Assembly: GCF_013761175.1 (NCBI RefSeq)
Contig: NZ_JACDUR010000006.1
Location: 124,001-188,000 of the forward strand
Source: Nonomuraea soli
GTDB lineage: Bacteria; Actinomycetota; Actinomycetes; Streptosporangiales; Streptosporangiaceae
Direction: 5' to 3'
DNA length: 64,000 nucleotides
This document shows, in pieces, positions 62,021 through 64,000 of the stretch; the first letter of the stretch is position 1; every line of letters begins with the position of its first letter. The position numbers were made by a program, and so were the translations under genes. The notes beneath the pieces are model-generated. The model ran no database searches and had not been told where the DNA came from. It saw nothing but the letters and a program-made list of their open reading frames with translations.

Positions 62021-63226
62021 ATGCGTGCTGGTCCCTCTCAGGAGGAGATCCGCAGGTACAACCTGGGCACCCTGCTTCGCCACGTGCATCTCGGCGGTCC
62101 CACCTCACGAGCCGAGCTCACCAGCCGGATGGGACTCAACCGGAGCACGATCATGGCGCTCACCGCCGACCTGGCCGCCGCCGGGCTGGTACGCGAGGAA
62201 CTGCCCAGGGAGACCGGGCGCGCCGGCCGTCCTTCGCTCGTCGTGCGGCCGGAATCGGCCCGCATCTACGTGCTCGCGTTCGACGTGGGCGTCGACCGGC
62301 TGGTCGCCGCCCGCGTCGGGCTGGGCGGGGTCATCCTCGACCGCCGCGAGTCCGTCCGGCAACGCGGCACCTTCGACCTGGCCGAGGTGATCTCCACGCT
62401 GGCCGGGTTCGCCCGCCAGATGGTGCGCAAGACCCGCCCCGACACGGTCTGCGTGGGCGCGGCCGCGGCCTTCTGCGGCGCCGTGCGCGAGAGCGACGGC
62501 ACCGTGCACTTCAGCCCCAACCTGGTCGGCCCGATCGCCGAGCTGCCCTTCGGCGAGGAGCTGAGCCGCAAGCTCGCCATGGGCCTGCCGGTGGCGGTCG
62601 GCAACGACGCCAACCTGGGCGCGCTGGCCGAGCACACCAGGGGCGTGGCGCCGGGCTGCCGCAACCTCATCTACCTGCACGCCGACGTCGGCATCGGCGG
62701 CGGCATCATCGCGGGAGGCCACCTGCTCGGCGGCCACGAGGGCTACTTCGGCGAGGTCGGCCACATGATCGTCAACCCGGGCGGCCGTCCGTGCGGCTGC
62801 GGCTCACGCGGCTGCCTGGAGGCCGAGGTGGGGGAGCGGGCGCTCATCGACCACGCCGGCATGTACGGCAGGGTCGGGCGCGAGGCCGTGCGCACCCTGG
62901 TCGAGGCGGCCGACCGAGGCGACATCGCCGCCCGCGACTCGGTGCACCGCGCCGGCGACTGGCTGGGCATCGGCGTGGCCAACCTCGTCAACATCTTCAA
63001 CCCCGAGGTCGTCGTCTTCGGCGGCACCCTGCGCGAGCTCTACCTGGGCTCGGCGGCCCAGGTGCGCACCCAGATCAACACCAGCAGCCTCCCGGCCGCC
63101 CGCGCCAACCTGCGGCTGCGCACCACCGCGCTCGGCGACGACGTCACCCTCGTCGGCGCCGCCGAGCTGGCCTTCACCCAGATGCTGGCCGACCCGCTGG
63201 AGATGCTCGCCCGGGTGAGTCCCTGA
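62021..63226 (+). CDS. ROK-family transcriptional regulator (xylose-repressor-like)
   Basis: A 401-residue regulator: N-terminal winged helix (RYNLGTLLRHVHLGGPTSRAELTSRMGLNRSTIMALTADLAAAGLV) and a sugar-kinase-like ROK domain with GNDANLGALAEHTRG, VGIGGGIIAGGHLLGGHEGYFGEVGHMIV and the zinc motif CGCGSRGCLEAEVG. It follows the permease by 34 bases and should bind the transported sugar and control this operon. ATG 62021 preferred; GTG 61988 is in frame. Confidence 0.92.
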   Translation: MRAGPSQEEIRRYNLGTLLRHVHLGGPTSRAELTSRMGLNRSTIMALTADLAAAGLVREELPRETGRAGRPSLVVRPESARIYVLAFDVGVDRLVAARVGLGGVILDRRESVRQRGTFDLAEVISTLAGFARQMVRKTRPDTVCVGAAAAFCGAVRESDGTVHFSPNLVGPIAELPFGEELSRKLAMGLPVAVGNDANLGALAEHTRGVAPGCRNLIYLHADVGIGGGIIAGGHLLGGHEGYFGEVGHMIVNPGGRPCGCGSRGCLEAEVGERALIDHAGMYGRVGREAVRTLVEAADRGDIAARDSVHRAGDWLGIGVANLVNIFNPEVVVFGGTLRELYLGSAAQVRTQINTSSLPAARANLRLRTTALGDDVTLVGAAELAFTQMLADPLEMLARVSP

Positions 63227-63270
63227 CCGCCGGCGCGGAACCCTCCCGCACCGGGCGGTGTATCCGAGGC

Positions 63271-63927
63271 ATGAAACGAATTCTGCTCATCCTCGGCCTG
63301 CTGCTCCCCGCTTTGGTGGTGGCCACGCCCGCCAGGGCAGGGGGCTGGGCGGTGACCTACCTCGACCCGGTGCCCGCCGCCTTCCAGCCGGGCACCTCCT
63401 ACACCATCGGCTCCTGGCTGCTGCAGCACGGCAACCACCCCTACCACGGCAACGAGAAGGAGCTGAAGGTCGGGCTGAGCTTCTCCGACGGCAAGCGCAC
63501 CCTGGCCTTCGACGCGGTACGGCTGCGCGAGCCCGCCCACTACGCCACCGCCGTCGCCCTGCCGGCCGGGAACTGGCGGGTCACGGCGATCCAGGAGTGG
63601 TTCTCCCCCTACGAACTCGGCACCCTCAAGGTTCCCGGCGCCTTCACCGCTCTGCCGCAGACGGCCGAGGCCAAGGCGTCGGCCGCCGACTGGCTCGCCG
63701 GCAACGGCGGCAAGGACCCCTGGGGCGAGATCAGGCCGCCGGGAATCGGCAAGACGGCGACCGCCCCCGTGGCAGCCGCCGCCCTGCCCATCACTCCCGC
63801 CGCGGCGTCCGTCGCCACGGATGCGTCCCCGTGGTGGCGCTCGCCGTACACCGCGCTCGCCGTCGTGCTGGCCTGCGCCACGCTCGGGCTGCTGGCGGTA
63901 CGGCGGAGCAGGCGTCAGAACCTGTAG
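63271..63927 (+). CDS. Secreted/membrane-anchored protein of unknown function
   Basis: A 218-residue protein with a signal peptide (MKRILLILGLLLPALVVATPARAGG), a beta-rich domain of about 100 residues (WAVTYLDPVPAAFQPGTSYTIGSWLLQHGNHPYHG), an Ala/Pro linker and a C-terminal helix (YTALAVVLACATLGLLAV) followed by basic residues. The architecture resembles FixH/YtkA-like or copper-resistance-associated surface proteins, but no metal motif is clear. Convergent overlap of 13 bases with the next gene. Confidence 0.75.
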   Translation: MKRILLILGLLLPALVVATPARAGGWAVTYLDPVPAAFQPGTSYTIGSWLLQHGNHPYHGNEKELKVGLSFSDGKRTLAFDAVRLREPAHYATAVALPAGNWRVTAIQEWFSPYELGTLKVPGAFTALPQTAEAKASAADWLAGNGGKDPWGEIRPPGIGKTATAPVAAAALPITPAAASVATDASPWWRSPYTALAVVLACATLGLLAVRRSRRQNL

Positions 63928-64000
63928 AGCGCGCCGCCCTCGGAGACCATCAGGCAGTTGTTGCCGAAGGTCCTGGTGAAGTCGACCCGCTTGCCGTACC
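63915..64000 (-). CDS. Subtilisin-inhibitor-like (SSI family) protein, 3' end only
   Basis: The last 27 visible residues read YGKRVDFTRTFGNNCLMVSE then GGALYRF and a TGA at 63917-63915. The R-TF-N-C pattern matches the C-terminus of Streptomyces subtilisin inhibitors, secreted serine-protease inhibitors with a conserved Cys here. The rest of the gene lies beyond the window, so the assignment rests on this short segment. Confidence 0.6.
   Translation of the reverse strand, partial: YGKRVDFTRTFGNNCLMVSEGGALYRF

Overview
The window looks like a chromosomal segment of a high-GC, spore-forming-type actinomycete, most likely in the Streptosporangiales (Nonomuraea-like). Reasons: uniformly GC-rich third codon positions, frequent GTG starts and ATGA/GTGA gene overlaps, and the gene order dut, DUF3710, OB-fold, DUF3159, ceoC/ceoB, APC permease, TRAM methyltransferase and (further on) dxs, which from memory is conserved across Actinobacteria including Mycobacterium. 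The genus is an inference.

Layout. 1-10226: housekeeping block (AI-2E exporter, thioesterase, dUTPase, DUF3710, OB-fold, DUF3159, a membrane Ser/Thr kinase, two TrkA-type K+ regulators, an APC permease, an rRNA/tRNA uracil methyltransferase). 10180-19252: a ~9 kb island flanked by a 59-bp imperfect direct repeat of the methyltransferase 3' end. It carries a tightly coupled leftward operon of small phage-like genes, a decayed IS5-type transposase, a HELGHTAGLAHY metalloprotease, a lipoprotein and many broken genes; no integrase is visible. 19253-19717: two tiny ORFs with strong ribosome-binding sites and hairpins, one Trp-rich. 19718-22460: a leftward two-component operon with two tandem DesK-like kinases, the second lacking its phospho-acceptor His. 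22506-24501: a GH18-like secreted protein and an F420-type oxidoreductase.

24608-28997: the Hen1-Pnkp RNA-repair pair. 29021-35137: repeat-rich stretch with a sugar porter, a mug glycosylase, a HEAT-repeat protein, DUF1707 and PadR genes and a DUF457-type membrane protein. 35138-47370: a secreted glycan-degradation locus, with a leftward trio (PQQ-type sugar dehydrogenase with CBM6 domains, a ThuA/DUF1080/CBM6/GH99-like fusion, a GH95 fucosidase) divergent from a GH87-type alpha-1,3-glucanase, and a strong inverted-repeat operator between them. Together these suggest attack on fungal or plant polysaccharide.

47569-57210: aconitase, a TauE/SafE permease, two tandem secreted zinc metallopeptidases, dxs, and an autoregulated TetR / epimerase-hydrolase fusion pair. 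57239-63226: an APC permease, then a sugar ABC transporter (binding protein, ATPase, permease) with its own ROK regulator. The right edge holds a membrane-anchored secreted protein and the 3' end of a subtilisin-inhibitor-like gene.
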